Below, one piece after another: positions 46,221-58,454 of a stretch of DNA of 64,000 bases. The stretch covers positions 249,751,510 through 249,815,509 of the forward strand of contig NC_092877.1 of the NCBI RefSeq assembly GCF_028372415.1, read 5' to 3'. Position 1 is the stretch's first letter. Each line of letters opens with the position of its first letter. The notes below the pieces were generated by a model, which saw only the letters and a program-made list of their open reading frames with translations, was not told the origin of the DNA and made no database searches. This DNA is from Notamacropus eugenii. Lineage: Eukaryota; Chordata; Mammalia; Diprotodontia; Macropodidae. The position numbers and the translations under genes are program-made.

Positions 46221-49150
46221 GAACTTCTTCAAATACCTTTAAGAAATTATTCTAAACAAATTCTAGAGCTGCAGAACTCACAAAGTGATGGAGTGAAACA
46301 AGTCTCCAGCCCAAGAAAGTCTGAAATGTTGACAGGAAGAGTCGATAGCACTACACTGGAAGCAGAGGTCAGATCATCGTGATTCATGCCAGCCTAGATG
46401 GGACTGCAGCAGGTCTCAGAGAACTGAATCACTGACTTCTTAGCCCACAAAAGCCAAAGACAGCATAGAAGTTTAGTGGAAAAGCTCTACTGGAATGGAA
46501 TAGGGAAGGGGCATGTTCCAGCTCCAGAGCCAGTGGAGATAGTGTTGGCAATGGCAGCAGCTGCTTCAGAAGCTCTGAGCACACAGATGGTGTGAAGATG
46601 CAATGGTTGATCAGAGAGCAATTGCAGGGATCTCTTTGTTGACAGTGAGGCAAGATTCTCTAGTATTGCTCTGCTTGGATGTGAGTCAGAGTGCTGTGTA
46701 GTGTTCCTGGGCCAAGGAGGACCGCTGGTATGGTAGAATTTGTGGTCCAGTGCAAAGGGAATCTTCTTCACCCTTCAAAAGCAGAAAGGATATGGTCACT
46801 CAAAGACTAGAGCACATACCAGAAAAGAAGCAAGCACCTCTCTTTTGACCATACCACCTTGGAAGAAGTGAAAAATTTACAGGCCCCTGGAAGTACTTCT
46901 GAAAATAGCTGAACAAAATCTCTGATGTTTGGGAAAATACACTGTTACTCCCCCATTGTCACTACCTTGACAAAGAGTTAGAAAGCCAAGTATTTCATTG
47001 GGAAAATGAGCAGAGAGTACAAAAACCTGAGACTATTGAATCTTAGAGAAAGAAGATCAAAACATACAACCAGAAGAAGACAGCAATGTAAAGCTCCTAT
47101 ATTGAAAGTCCCCAAAAAAAGATTAATTGGTTCCAGGTTATGGAAGAGTTCAAAAAGGATTTTTTTATTAAATTAAGGGAGGTAGAACAGCAACTGGGAA
47201 GAGAAATAAGAGTGATGCAAGGAAAACATGCAAATTGAGTGAACAGCTTGCTAAAGGAGACCCCCTCCCCAAAATACTGAAGAAAATAATACCTTCAAAA
47301 ATAGACTAACCCAAATGGCATAAGAGGTCCAGTCAATGAGGAGAAGAATTTCTTAAAAAGCAAAATAGGCCAAATAGAAAAGAAGGTTCACAAACTCACT
47401 GAAGAACACAGTTCTTTACATACTAGAATGCAGCACATGGAAGCCAATGACTTCATGAGAAATTGAGAAAGTATAAAACACAACCAAAAGAATGAAAAAA
47501 TGGAAGATATTTCCTTGAACAAACCACTGATCTCAAAAATAGATACAGGAGAGGTAATTTTAAAAATCATTGGACTACTTAGAAACCATGATGAAAAACA
47601 AAAAAAGAGCAGATATCATCTTTCAAGAAATTATCAAGGAAAACTCTCCTGATATTCTAGAGTTGGAGGATAAATTGAAAATGGAAAGAATCAACTGATC
47701 ATCTCCTGAAAGAAATCTCAAAAGGAAAACTCCTACAAATAGTGTAGCCAAATTCCAAAGTTTCCAGGTCTAGAAGAAAATATTACAAGCAGCCAGAAAG
47801 GTCAACTGAAATACTGTGGAAAAACAATAAGGATAGCACAGGACTTAGCAATTTCTACACTGAGGGATCAGAGGGTTTGGAATATGATATTCCAGAGTTC
47901 AAAAGACTTAATGATTAAATCCAACAATCATCTGCTCAGCAACACTGAGCAAAAAATTTCACAAGAAAAATGGAACTTTAAAGAAATAGAGAACTTTCAA
48001 GCATTCTTGAGGAAAAACCCATACTTGAATAGAAAATTTGACTTTCAAATGTAAGAATCAAGAGAAGCATGAGAAAGTAAACAGGAAAAAGAGATCACAA
48101 CTGACTCATTAAATTTGAAGTGTTTACATTCCTAAATGGAAAGATGATATTTATAACTCATGAGACCTTTCTCAGTATTAGGACAGTTGGAAAGAAATAC
48201 ATAAATACAGATATAGATATATAGATGCACATCTGTATGTATGTATATGGATATGTACATGTGTGCATGTGTATGTAAATGTATGTGTGTATATATGTGT
48301 GTATATATCCATATATGCACACATATACATATATGTATATATGTGTGTATATATATACACAGATAGAGAGAAAGTGAGAAAGAACACATAAGGTGAGCTG
48401 AATATGAAGGGATGATATCAAAAAAGAAAATTAAGTGTTGAGATGAATGTACTGGGAGAAAGAGAAAAGGAAAAATAGAATGCAGTAAATCATCTCACAT
48501 AAAAGAGGCAAGAAAAAGTTTTTATAATGGAGGAGAAGAAGCAGAGAGGGGATAAATGAACCTTCCTATCATTGAATTTGGCTTCAGGAGGTAATAACAT
48601 ACACACTCAATTGTTTTTGGATGTTTAGCTTACCCTATAGTAAAGCAAGGGGAAAGGGATAAGTGAGGGGGGATATTGGAATGGAAAGCACATTGGAGGA
48701 AGGGGTAATTTGGACTAAACCCTTTGGTAGAAGGACAGGTCAAAGGAGAGAATTGAAAGGCAGGACAGGATAGAGGGAAATAAAGTTAGTCTTTCATAAT
48801 ATGACTCATATAGAGGACTTTTGCATGGCCATATATGTATAACCTTTATTGAATTACTTTCCTTCTCAATGAGTGTGGGAAAGGGAGAGTCAAAGCTTTA
48901 CAAATGAATGTTAGAGGTTGTTTTTTACATTCAACAAGGAAATAATATATATAGGCAATGGGGTATAGAAATCTATCTTACACTACAGGAAAATAAAAGG
49001 GAAATTAATAGGGGAGGCAGTGATAGAAGGAATGAAAGATTGAAGGAAAGGGTCATCAGAATGCATACTTTCCTGGGGTGAGGGTAGGGGGGAGATGGGG
49101 AGAAAATTTAAAATTCAAAATATGTGGAAATGAATGTTGAAAACAGATAC
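46221..49150 (+). mobile_element. HAL1 (second copy, with 3' end)
   Basis: Starts inside the 5' UTR (attctaaacaaattctagag, about 75 bases in). A broken ORF1 runs to about 48100 (the C-terminal block around aaatagagaactttcaagca), then the microsatellite at 48190-48365 and the purine-rich 3' region to gaatgttgaaaac. No A-tail is visible, and no ORF2. Confidence 0.8.
48190..48365. repeat. TA/TG/CATA microsatellite
   Basis: About 175 bases of mixed tatg, tgtg and cata units at the HAL1 microsatellite site. The open frames across it on the minus strand are artefacts of the repeat. Confidence 0.93.
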
Positions 49151-51469
49151 TTCTATATGTGAACAATAACAAAATATCATAGTTTGCCTTCCTTATTTGA
49201 TTTTGTACATACTTTCCTGTTGACAGATCATAAGAATCAAAGAACTCAATGAACTAATTTATCAGGTAAATTGGGGTGTGAAAGTAGGTAGAGACAATAT
49301 GAAGTGACAAGAAGACTCTTACACCTGAAAATGGAATTAACTTAGTAATGATATTTTTGGGACTATTGCTAGCCTTTTCCTGTAAAAAAAAATGAGAAGT
49401 AAATGCAATTTATTTTCCCTTTGCTATGGCTTCCCACTTAGTTATACCTATGTTGAGGGCACCATTGGGGAAATCAGCTATTCAAACTCATAGTTCTAAT
49501 CCTCCACTTCAAATGAAGATGAAATTTAAAGTAAAATTATTTAATTAGCCCTGTATTTATCAACACTGGAGAGGGAACTAGAGACATACTGCCCCCCCCC
49601 ATACTCCTGCAGCTATCACAAGATTGTTTTCTCCTTACATAAGTAAATATGTAGGAAAATATAATTGTATAATGTTAGTTATTTCAGTGAATAAATACCC
49701 GTTGGAGCTAAAGCAATACACCTTGAAGAAAATTCTACTTTACATGTTGTCTACTAATGGTATTGCTTGTGGTAAAGATTTTCTCAAAGTCTAAGAAATA
49801 GGGTATTATACAATATATAGTGTGTTTCTACCCAAGGGAAGTCTTAGAGGTGAAGAGAGGAGAATTTATTAGCAATTATTTTCAGAGTACTTATTGGTAT
49901 GCATAATGCTTGGCAGTACTGTCTCTGAGTGTCGAAAATCACTTATAAACCAATCCCAGTTAATGTAATTGTACTTTTGGCTGGTTTCAATGTCTTTGGA
50001 AGAAACTAAATTGTGATTCCCAGCAATGATACTATTTGTTGACATTTTATGCAGAATATATGATACATAAATATCAAATAAGCCAATTAATAAAATGGGG
50101 AGCAGAATTTGCTTATACTGTTGAGCACCATGTGAATGGATGGAAACCTTTACGTAACTGGCAACCTTTACCTTTGTATAGCAGAATTCATGTTAGGAAT
50201 CTATATCATCACAGGACACTTTAAGTCCCTAAGAGTGTCTTATAAATGTTTATAGGTTATTTATCTTTCAGAAATTTCCTCAGAGTACGCTGAAGATTGT
50301 CTCAAGGACATTCATACTATCGAAGAGTCATCTTTAACGCATTTCATTAAAAGAACAAAATATGTAAAGATATAGTCTCCTTACATACCATGACCATTGT
50401 CAGTGTTTTTTTTTATAATATTAGCAGCATGCATGAATAAAATTTTTAGAAAGTTCCACATTTTTTCCCAAAAAAGTTAGGTACTCTTGTAAAGACATTT
50501 AGAATTTAATAGATGTTTGTTTCTTGTGATTTGTTAGTTACTATTTCTTACAAATATGTGTAATATGAAAGTGAATACTTTTTTATGTCATCCTGTTGAT
50601 TGACTGATTGTGTGTACGTGTGTGTGTGTGTGTGCATCTTGTTCTTTACACAGTTTTTGCTTATAGCACTGCCTCTGTTCAAATATATCTCTGTCAGGAG
50701 GCATTATGGTATAGTTTTTCCAGGTAAACTAGAGCTGTTTCTGTAATTTAAAAAAAAATGCTTGATTCCACAGTCAATTTTCAATTTCTTTCTTTTTGGT
50801 CTTTTTTAACCTTCTTGCATGAATTGTTTTCTCCAAGCTTGATGCAATTATTCTTCAACTTCCTCTAAAATTCATCCAATCAATTTCTTCCTTTACTGGA
50901 CTAAAACTGGCTTCAGAAATACCTAATATTTTCGTGTTACCTAATCAACAAACATACTTTTCCTACTTTTTTTTTTTGGGGGGGGGGTCATTTAACACTT
51001 TCAGTTTTCTTTGTTATTACCATGTCCTTTTTTATTCTCCTCATGCTTCTTTAAATGGTCTTGAAGAATACTGATCACTTTCTCTTCCTTCCCATCTATT
51101 CTCTGATAAAAGTTGGGGTTTTTTGGTTGCTGTTTTTGTTGTTTCTTAGAAATTTATCCAGGCCAAACATTTTTCTATATTTGAAGTGGCAAGAATCTTA
51201 GATTTGGAAGTCATATGGAGTTGAATTTGAATTTTCCAACTACTGTGATATTGACAGGGATATGTTAAAACCTGCTCCTACCCTCTTGGGAAACCCAATT
51301 GTTTAATTTTCAGTGTGTGCATTTCCACCTCAAAACTCTACAAATCAGGACTTGACTGAGCATTTTATTGATTGTATTTAAGAGGAGAAAATGTTAGTAG
51401 AAATTGAATTTATGCTTTTTTGTTGTTTGATTTTTTGTTTGATTTTCTTCCTGGAGAAACACTTGCTAA
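49151..51469. other. No recognised feature
   Basis: AT-rich, with a short TG run at 50614-50636 and G/T homopolymers near 50970. No gene or family recognised. Confidence 0.45.
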
Positions 51470-51605
51470 AAGCATCAGTATATCTCTAGGTATTGAGGAA
51501 ATCACTTCATCTCTCTGAGACTTACTCCCTTTTTCTGTAAAATCAAATAGTTGTTCTATATGATTTCTAATGATCCTTTTCTTAGTAAATTTTCTTCTTT
51601 TTAGT
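51470..51605 (+). mobile_element. SINE 3' fragment (weak)
   Basis: aaatcacttcatctctctga, then ctttttctgtaaaatcaaat, then gatttctaatgatcctttt resembles the end of a CORE-SINE. Confidence 0.35.
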
Positions 51606-53204
51606 CTCATTAGACTTCTTCCATCTTTTGAACTATCAAAGCATATCGACTCCCCCTAGAGGTTAATTGTATATAGCTATATTACCTACTCCATAACGTG
51701 GTTTAAAGTTATTTAACATTGCCTGCATAATTTTCTTTCCTTTATTAGAAATACAGTAACTTCCTCATAGTGTTCCTACGTACCTCAATCTCTGTTCTTA
51801 TGCTAGATGATTTCAGGATACATCTTGACTTGGTAGACAGCACTGCTATTGTCTAGTTCTTCAATTTTCTTCTCTATGCCACCTGAGCCACGTACAGTGA
51901 GGGTCATACTCTTCAAATTGACCTCAAGCACAATTGTCCATCTTTCATGATCAAAACACATAATGTTCTTCTAATCATTAAATCTATATTTCCCTGTGTC
52001 TTGTCACTTCACAAATCTATTCTGTGGTCTTACTTGAGACCTGCACTACTCATCATCCTTGTGCATTATCCTTGCTTTGGTTTCATTTTTTTCCCAAATA
52101 ATTCTGGGGAAGCAGATTGGGATTTGTCCAAGGCTTTACATGTAAAGCAGAAGAATTTAATATAAAAGTGAATAGGAATTCCTGGAATGTACTGACTAGA
52201 GGAGTTGCAAGGTCAGACCTACAGTATAGGAAAATTATTTTGTACTGTTTATAGGATAGATTGGAGACAACAGAGATTAAAGGCTCAGAGAATTGATTAG
52301 AAAGGTATTAAGAGATTATGGGCTGTAACTAGCCAGTTCAAGATTATATCCTCCTCTATTCTCAAATCTCCCCTCCCCTTTTCAGATTTCTACTCATGTC
52401 TTGCCAAATCTCAATCCTGGATTGCTCGCCATATTCATCTCCTCCAATCCTATTCACATGGTGCTAATTGAAACTAGAGGAAGCCAGGCAATAATCCAGA
52501 CTAACTCCACTAAAAATTGTCATTAGGTTATTTTAAATGGACCCTCGATGTAGCATCGTAATTCCTTTTAATTTCATATCTAACTGATTCTCTATCACAC
52601 TTTCCGTAATAACTATTTCAAGAATGTTCTTCTCTCCTCAAGCTCCACATTACTTACCTCTTACCTTTTAAGATAAGGATTTTGCCTCATACTTTACTGG
52701 AAGAACAAAACAGGCCATTTATTGTGGCCTTCCACTTCTCCCCCTTATCTACTTCTTAAATCCCCATGATACTATGCCCCAAGTTTTTCTCTATTATTCC
52801 ACCCTTTGAAAAACAATTGACTGTTCTGAACAAAGAACATCTTTGTTATCTCTCTTCTCTCTTCTTGTGACCTTGATCTTGTCACCTTCAGTCTCCTGAT
52901 TTCATCCAGCAATTTACCAGATAAACTCTACCAGTTAAACTCTACGTGGCATTATGTATGTTCTGCTGCCTACACACCTGTCTACAGGAGAAAAACAAAA
53001 GAAAAAAATCAAAAGGAAGGAAGGGAAGAATGAAGGAAAGAAGGCACACAATTAAAAAAAAACAGATAAACAGATAAATGCAATTAATTATTTTAAAAAA
53101 ACAGCTTTCTTTTTTGTCCCATCCATCCTTACCCCTTTAAGCCACCATATTATATTTCTTTACACTCCCAGCCACACTATGAACTGTGGAAGAATAATTG
53201 TACA

Positions 53205-53367
53205 GGGGAAAGAGTAGGAAGAGGTAGTTTCAGTTTGTGTCTCTGAAACTATTTATGACATCTTGGACAAGTTGCTTACTATCATTGTCCCTCAGTTTCC
53301 TCAGATTTAAAAGGAGGTTTTATGAAATGCCCTCCAAAGTCCCCTTCAGTTTTAAATTGTGATGCTA
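53205..53367 (+). mobile_element. CORE-SINE/MIR-like element within the L2
   Basis: atgacatcttggacaagttg, then gtccctcagtttcctcagat, then ctccaaagtccccttcagtt matches the local SINE 3' half. Confidence 0.55.
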
Positions 53368-53639
53368 GAAAAAAACAAAACAAAACAAAATATGTTACTA
53401 CTAGACTTACTGATGACACTTGTTCACTTGACTCATTTCCTAACCCTTTGCAATCTGACTTCTGACATTATTAATCTACTGAATCTATTCTCACTATGGT
53501 TACCAATGATTTCTTAAATCAAACAATCAGTCAATACATAATCAGTCAGTAATAAACTGTATAATATATCAAGGAATGTGCTCTTAACTGGAAAGTAAAA
53601 CACTAGGTCCTGCACATATTTTAGCTTTCTAGAGTTATT

Positions 53640-53745
53640 CAGGTACACTGAGAGGTCAAGCGACTTGTCTATTGTTGTGTGTGGTAGAAGCAATACCTGA
53701 ACCCAGATAATCACATTGATACTTGATTTACAAATGTGAAGTTCT
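53640..53745 (-). mobile_element. MIR-like fragment within the L2
   Basis: gagaggtcaagcgacttgtc followed by gcaatacctgaacccagata is an antisense SINE middle with a box-B-like block. It lies between two L2 RT pieces. Confidence 0.45.
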
Positions 53746-54712
53746 TTTCTCACGTCTTATCATTTTTTGTATGATTACTACACTTTTTCATCTTTCTATT
53801 TAGTTTGATAACGTTGACCACACTTTGCTCCAGGATATGATTTCTTTTTTCTGATATTACTTTCTCCTAGTTCTCCTCCTAATGCTCTGACCATTTCTTT
53901 TTATAAAATGTTTATTTATTTTTAGATTTCAACATTCATTTCCACAAAATTTTGAGTTCCAAATTTTCTTTCCATCTCTCCCCTCCCCCATCCCAAAATA
54001 CCATGCCTTCTGATTACCCCATCCCACAATCTGACCTCCCTTCCAACTCCCTTCCTTTCCCTTATCCACATCTTCTCCCTTGTCTTGTAGGACAAGACCA
54101 ATTTCTATACCCCATCACCTGTATTTCTTCTTTTCCAGTTGTATGAAAAAACAATTCCTAATATTTGTTCCTAAAACCTTGAGTTCCAGCTTCTCTTCCT
54201 CCTCCCACCCCCCCAAGCATTCCCACTGAGAAGGCAAGCAATTCAATATAGGCTATACACGTGTAGTATTGCAAATGGATTCCATAATATTGTGTAAGAC
54301 TAACTATATTTGCCTCCATCCTATATTGCCCCTATTTTTCTATTTTCTCTTTTAACCTTGTCCCTCCCCAAAAGTGTTTACTTCTAATTCCTCTCTCCTA
54401 TTTGCCCTCCCTTCTATCCCACCCTACTTATCCCATTCTCTACTATTTTCCTGTAGTGAAAGATAAGTTTTCATGCCACATCAAGTGTGCATGTTGCCTT
54501 CCTTAGCAAATGTGACGAGTAAGTTTTACTTTTTCCCTCTCATTTCCCCCCTTTTTCCCTCCATTGACAAAGCTTTTTCTTGCCTCTTTTGTGAGAGATA
54601 ATTGGCCCCATTTCATTTCTCCCTTTCTCCTCCCATCATATTCCACTCTCACACCTAAATTTTATTTTTTTAGATGTGATCCCTTCCTATTCAACTCCTC
54701 CTGTGTTCTTTG

Positions 54713-54874
54713 GGTAGAAAATCCTTTAGAAAAAGCTGTCAAGTTTCTCATACCACTTAAGACTCTTGTTGCTGATAACACTGACACATTTTTAGCATTT
54801 GAAATTTACTTTAGAAAAGGTAAGGTGACTTAAAGCTTTCTTTTTCCTTTTAGTTTGAGTCATTGATTAGTTTA
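54713..54874. other. Unassigned insert beside the SINE
   Basis: About 160 bases (from gggtagaaaatcctttagaa) that belong neither to the HAL1 nor to the SINE at 54875. No family recognised. Confidence 0.45.
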
Positions 54875-55190
54875 GGGGCAGCTGGGCACACAGTGGATAG
54901 AGCACTAGTGCAGGAATCAGGAGGACCTTATGTTCAAATCTCACCTCAGACACTTGACACTCACTAGCTATGTGACCTCAGGCAAGTAACTTAACCCTAA
55001 TTGCCTCATCCTGGGTCATCTCCACTCATCCTGATGAATATTTGGTCACTGCATTCAGGTGGCTCAGGAGGAGAAGTGAGGCTGGTGACTTGCACAGCTC
55101 TCCCTCACTCAAAACAAATTCATGTGCACATCACATCATTATTTCTCTGATGGCATGGTCTTCTTCAGCAACGAAGGATGAACACACACA
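54875..55190 (+). mobile_element. Near-full-length RTE-tailed SINE
   Basis: Complete architecture. A tRNA-like head, ggggcagctgggcacacag, then box-B-like atgttcaaatctc. Then tcatcctgggtcatctcc, ctcaggaggagaagtgaggc and ctctgatggcatggtcttct, ending cagcaacgaaggatgaac. The last part matches the RTE LINE tail. A CA/TG microsatellite follows. Confidence 0.85.
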
Positions 55191-57335
55191 CATTTATGCA
55201 TATATGTGTGTGTTTGTGTGTGTGTATGATCCTTCCAACTACCTAAATACTGAGAAAAGTTTCAAGAGTTACAAACATTATCTTTCCATGTAAGAATGTA
55301 AAAAGTTCAGCTTTAGTAAGTCCTTTATGATTCTCTTTCTTGTTTACCGTTTCATGCTTCTCTTGAATCCGGTGTTTGAAAGTCAAATTTTATATTCAGT
55401 TCTGGTCTTTTTATCAAGAATGCTTGAAAGCTCTCTATTTCATTGAATGACAATTTTTTTCCCCTGAAGTATTATACTCAGCTTTGATGGGTAGGTTTTA
55501 ATCCTAGTTCCTTTGACTTTTGGAATATCATATTCTAAGCCTTTCGATCTCTTAATGTAGAAGCTGTTAGATCTTATGTTATTCTAATTGTATTTCCACA
55601 GTACTCAAATTATTTCTTACTAGGTGCTTGCAATATTTTCTCCTTGACCTCAGAACTCTTGACATTTGGCTACAATATTCCTAAGAGTTTCTCTTTTGGG
55701 TCTATTTCAGGAGGTGATCTATCGCTTCTTTCAATATTTATTTTGCCCTACGGTTCTAGAATATCAGGGCAGTTTTCCTTCATAATTTCATGAATGATGA
55801 TTTCTAGGGTCTTTTTTTGATCATTGCTTTCAGGTAGTCCCAGAATTTTTAAATTGCCTCTCCTGGATCTATTTTCCAGGTCTGTTGTTTTTCTAATGAA
55901 ATATTTCACACTATCTTCTTTTTTTTTAATTTTTTTTAGTTTTGTTTAGTAATTTCTTGGTTTCTCATAAAGTCATTAGCTTCCATCTGCTCCATTCTAA
56001 TTTTTAAAGACCTATTTTATTCAGTTAACCTTTGAATCTCCTTTTCCAATTGGCTAATTCTGCTTTTTAAAGCATTCTTCTCCTCATTTACTTTTTGGGA
56101 CCTCTTTTACCAATTGAATTAGTCTATTTTTAAAGGTATTATTTTCTTCAGTATTTTTTGGGTCTTCTTTAGCAAGCTGTTGACTCTGTTTTCATGATTT
56201 TCTTGCATCTTTCTCATTTCTCTTTCCAATTTTTCTTCACCTCTCTTACTTGATTTTCAAAATTCTTTTTGACATCTTCTATGGTCTGAGACCATTTCAT
56301 ATTTTTTTAGAGCATTGGTAAGCATTGTTCTTCCCCTTCTGAAAGGATGGAAATACATACCTGTTCACCAAGAAAGTAACCCTCTATAGTCTTATTGTTT
56401 TCCCTTTTTGGGGAATTTTCCCAGGCAGTAACTTGATGTTAGAGTCCTTTGTCAATAAGGAGATTTACTCTGGGGACCTATAAGTTCTCAGTTTCTCCAA
56501 GGTGGCACAATCAAGGGAGAGGTGTTTACTCTTCTCCTGGCCCTGTGCTCTGGTCTGGGAGCCACTAAAACTTTGTTGTCCTGGATCTGCAAGTAGAATT
56601 CCCTTTCCAGAGCCTCAATCAGCTCCACTCAGGGCTGAGAGTGGGTTTCAGTGGCTCAGTTCCCCCAGGGTCTTTACGCAGAAAGCTCCAAAAATGGTTA
56701 CTGCTGCTGCAGCCAATGCCTGTGGCCCGGGGTTAGGGGGGGACTTTGCTCCCTTCTCACTCATTTGAGAAAGCTTTCTCACTCACCTTTGAAGCTGTCT
56801 TTGCATTTGTGAGTTGAAGGATCTGAGAATCACTGCTGCTACTAAGGATTTAACTGCTGAGGCCTGTTCTGTGTCCTGTCCTTGCTGCACAGCACAGCCC
56901 ATGCTGGGTTGCACTCTGCTTCATGCCCTGTGTGATAGAATGTTCCTGTGGCCTTCCAGGGTGCCTTGAGCTAAGAATTTTTTTCACTCCATCATTTTGT
57001 TGCTTCTGCTACTCTAGAATTTCTTTAGCATCATTTTTTACAGGTATTTACAGGAGTGTGCATGAAGAGCTAGAGTATGTGCATCTTTCTACTCTGCCAT
57101 CTTGACTGCACCTCTCTGATCTTTTCTTTTTGCTCTGTTTTGTCAGTTTGGCCTCCCCAATAAACGTTCTGACTAAGGCTTTGTTCTACACCATCCTTTC
57201 TCTCTACATTCCTTCATTTAGTGACATCATTAGCTCCAGCTCCCATAGTTTTATCATCTTTGTACAATCAGCTTCGATCTACTTAATAAAATTCTACCTC
57301 GTTTAGATTCTTCTTTTACATCTACAATGAAACCC

Positions 57336-57704
57336 TTCCTTCATGTTTTGAAAGAAACATTTCATTTGTGATGCAAACTAGGAGAGTAAAAGGGAAGCCC
57401 TTTAACCTCTTTCTTTCAAAAGGGAGACAAGAATATAAATTTTGTATGCACCGAAATTATTGCTCCTCCAAAATTTTCTAAAATTAAAATCCTCAGCATT
57501 CATTCTTTCTCCTTGGGGACTCTAGTAATCAATATGAAGGTGAAATGCTATGCCAATCTGATTGTCAGTCCTCCATTTAGCTTACAGGTGGTTAATTTGC
57601 ACTTTAGGAACATTTTAAAAAAATTTCCCTCTGTAGGTATTTGCCTTCTATAAGATAAAAGGTTTTCTTTCTAAGGGAAAACTTGAATTATATAATCTCA
57701 AATT
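57336..57704. other. No recognised feature
   Basis: Nothing recognised. Confidence 0.4.
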
Positions 57705-58440
57705 TAGTAGGAACCTCAGAAGTCAGAAAAAATCCACATATGAGTAACAATTTCCTTTATAAAAATTTCAGCAAGAGCATATCGAAACTCCTTTTGAAAA
57801 CCATCAGTGGCTAGAAATTAAAAAATTTTTATGAAGCTCATTCTTATTTTAGACAATTCTAATTGTGATGAAGCCCAATCCCCCCCCGCCCCCCAGTTTT
57901 GTCCAGCTTACATTTGGCTCCATGATCTATCCCCATTTTCCATAGTTTTTTTTTTTTCTCCAATTATGCAATTATAATTCTTCTTCAACTGACTACTTTC
58001 CAGAAGCTTAAAGATAGCTACCATATCTTCCTCAATTCTTCTTTTTCCAAGTTAAACTTGATCATTGGTCCGTCTGGGGATGAAAAAAAGAAAATCAGTA
58101 ATATAATAAAGATTCATTAAGTATCTACTACACACCAGGCTCTGTGCTAAGCTTTGAATATTCAAAGACAAAAATCAGTCGTTTACTTCAAATGCCCTCC
58201 ATCTAACTATATTGATGAGGTAATGTCCCTTAACTACCCCTGCTGACCTCTTCTTAAGATACCTTATTTTATATTGTCATTTCAAAAATATATTCAGTTC
58301 TGACCACAATACTTCAGGTATACTCTGACCAGGTCAGAATACAGGTGTAGCATCATTTATCCTTAAACTCGAAACTACTTTTCATTAAGATCTTAATTAA
58401 CAAATCACATTGTTGACTTCTTTTAAATTTGTAATGCACT
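57705..58440 (-). mobile_element. CR1/L3 LINE 3' region, interrupted
   Basis: Antisense CR1/L3 blocks: ttagacaattctaattgtga, agctaccatatcttcctcaa, tctgaccacaatacttcagg, ctgaccaggtcagaatacag, cacattgttgactt. An L2 tail (about 58095-58215) splits it. Confidence 0.6.
58095..58215 (-). mobile_element. L2 3'-tail fragment
   Basis: attcattaagtatctactac followed by ccaggctctgtgctaagc is the antisense L2 end, inserted in the CR1/L3 copy. Confidence 0.5.
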
Positions 58441-58454
58441 GAACCAACAATGAT

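Larger units (their letters stand above)
53903..57113 (-). mobile_element. Full-length HAL1 with TSD, carrying a SINE
   Basis: TSD of 18 bases: ctctgaccatttcttttt (53885-53902) and ctctgatcttttcttttt (57114-57131), two mismatches. On the minus strand the start is gtgcagtcaagatggcagag at 57113, followed by the 5' UTR, a decayed ORF1 (about 56340-55330), the 3' region, and an aaaataaataaac tail at 53905. About 480 bases of foreign sequence (54713-55190) lie in the 3' region, so the HAL1 itself is about 2.7 kb. It inserted into an older L2. Confidence 0.87.
51770..57335 (+). mobile_element. Long L2 LINE copy, heavily nested
   Basis: Diverged L2 coding sequence in order: endonuclease region 51770-52060, spacer and N-terminal RT region 52330-52965, then RT pieces at about 53395-53520, 53795-53902 and 57132-57335. 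The RT landmark FDNVDH is encoded at 53804-53821 (consensus FDTVDH, motif A with its Asp). 57132-57335 continues with the 'LGDLISSHGF'-like stretch (tttagtgacatcattagctc). Stops abound. Interruptions are an antisense L2 scrap (about 52180-52315), two SINEs and a HAL1 with TSD. This is the oldest layer of this region. Confidence 0.65.

Noticed and set aside
48132-48421. Overlapping Tyr/Ile/His-rich frames, minus strand
   Set aside because: Repeat-derived frames over the HAL1 microsatellite.
52330-52965. Pyrimidine-rich segment considered as a host exon
   Set aside because: Its blocks follow the L2 coding region in order, with stops, so it is LINE-derived.
56502-56768. 88-codon Pro/Ala-rich plus-strand frame
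   Set aside because: Antisense of the GC-richer 5' UTR of the HAL1 at 53.9-57.1 kb.
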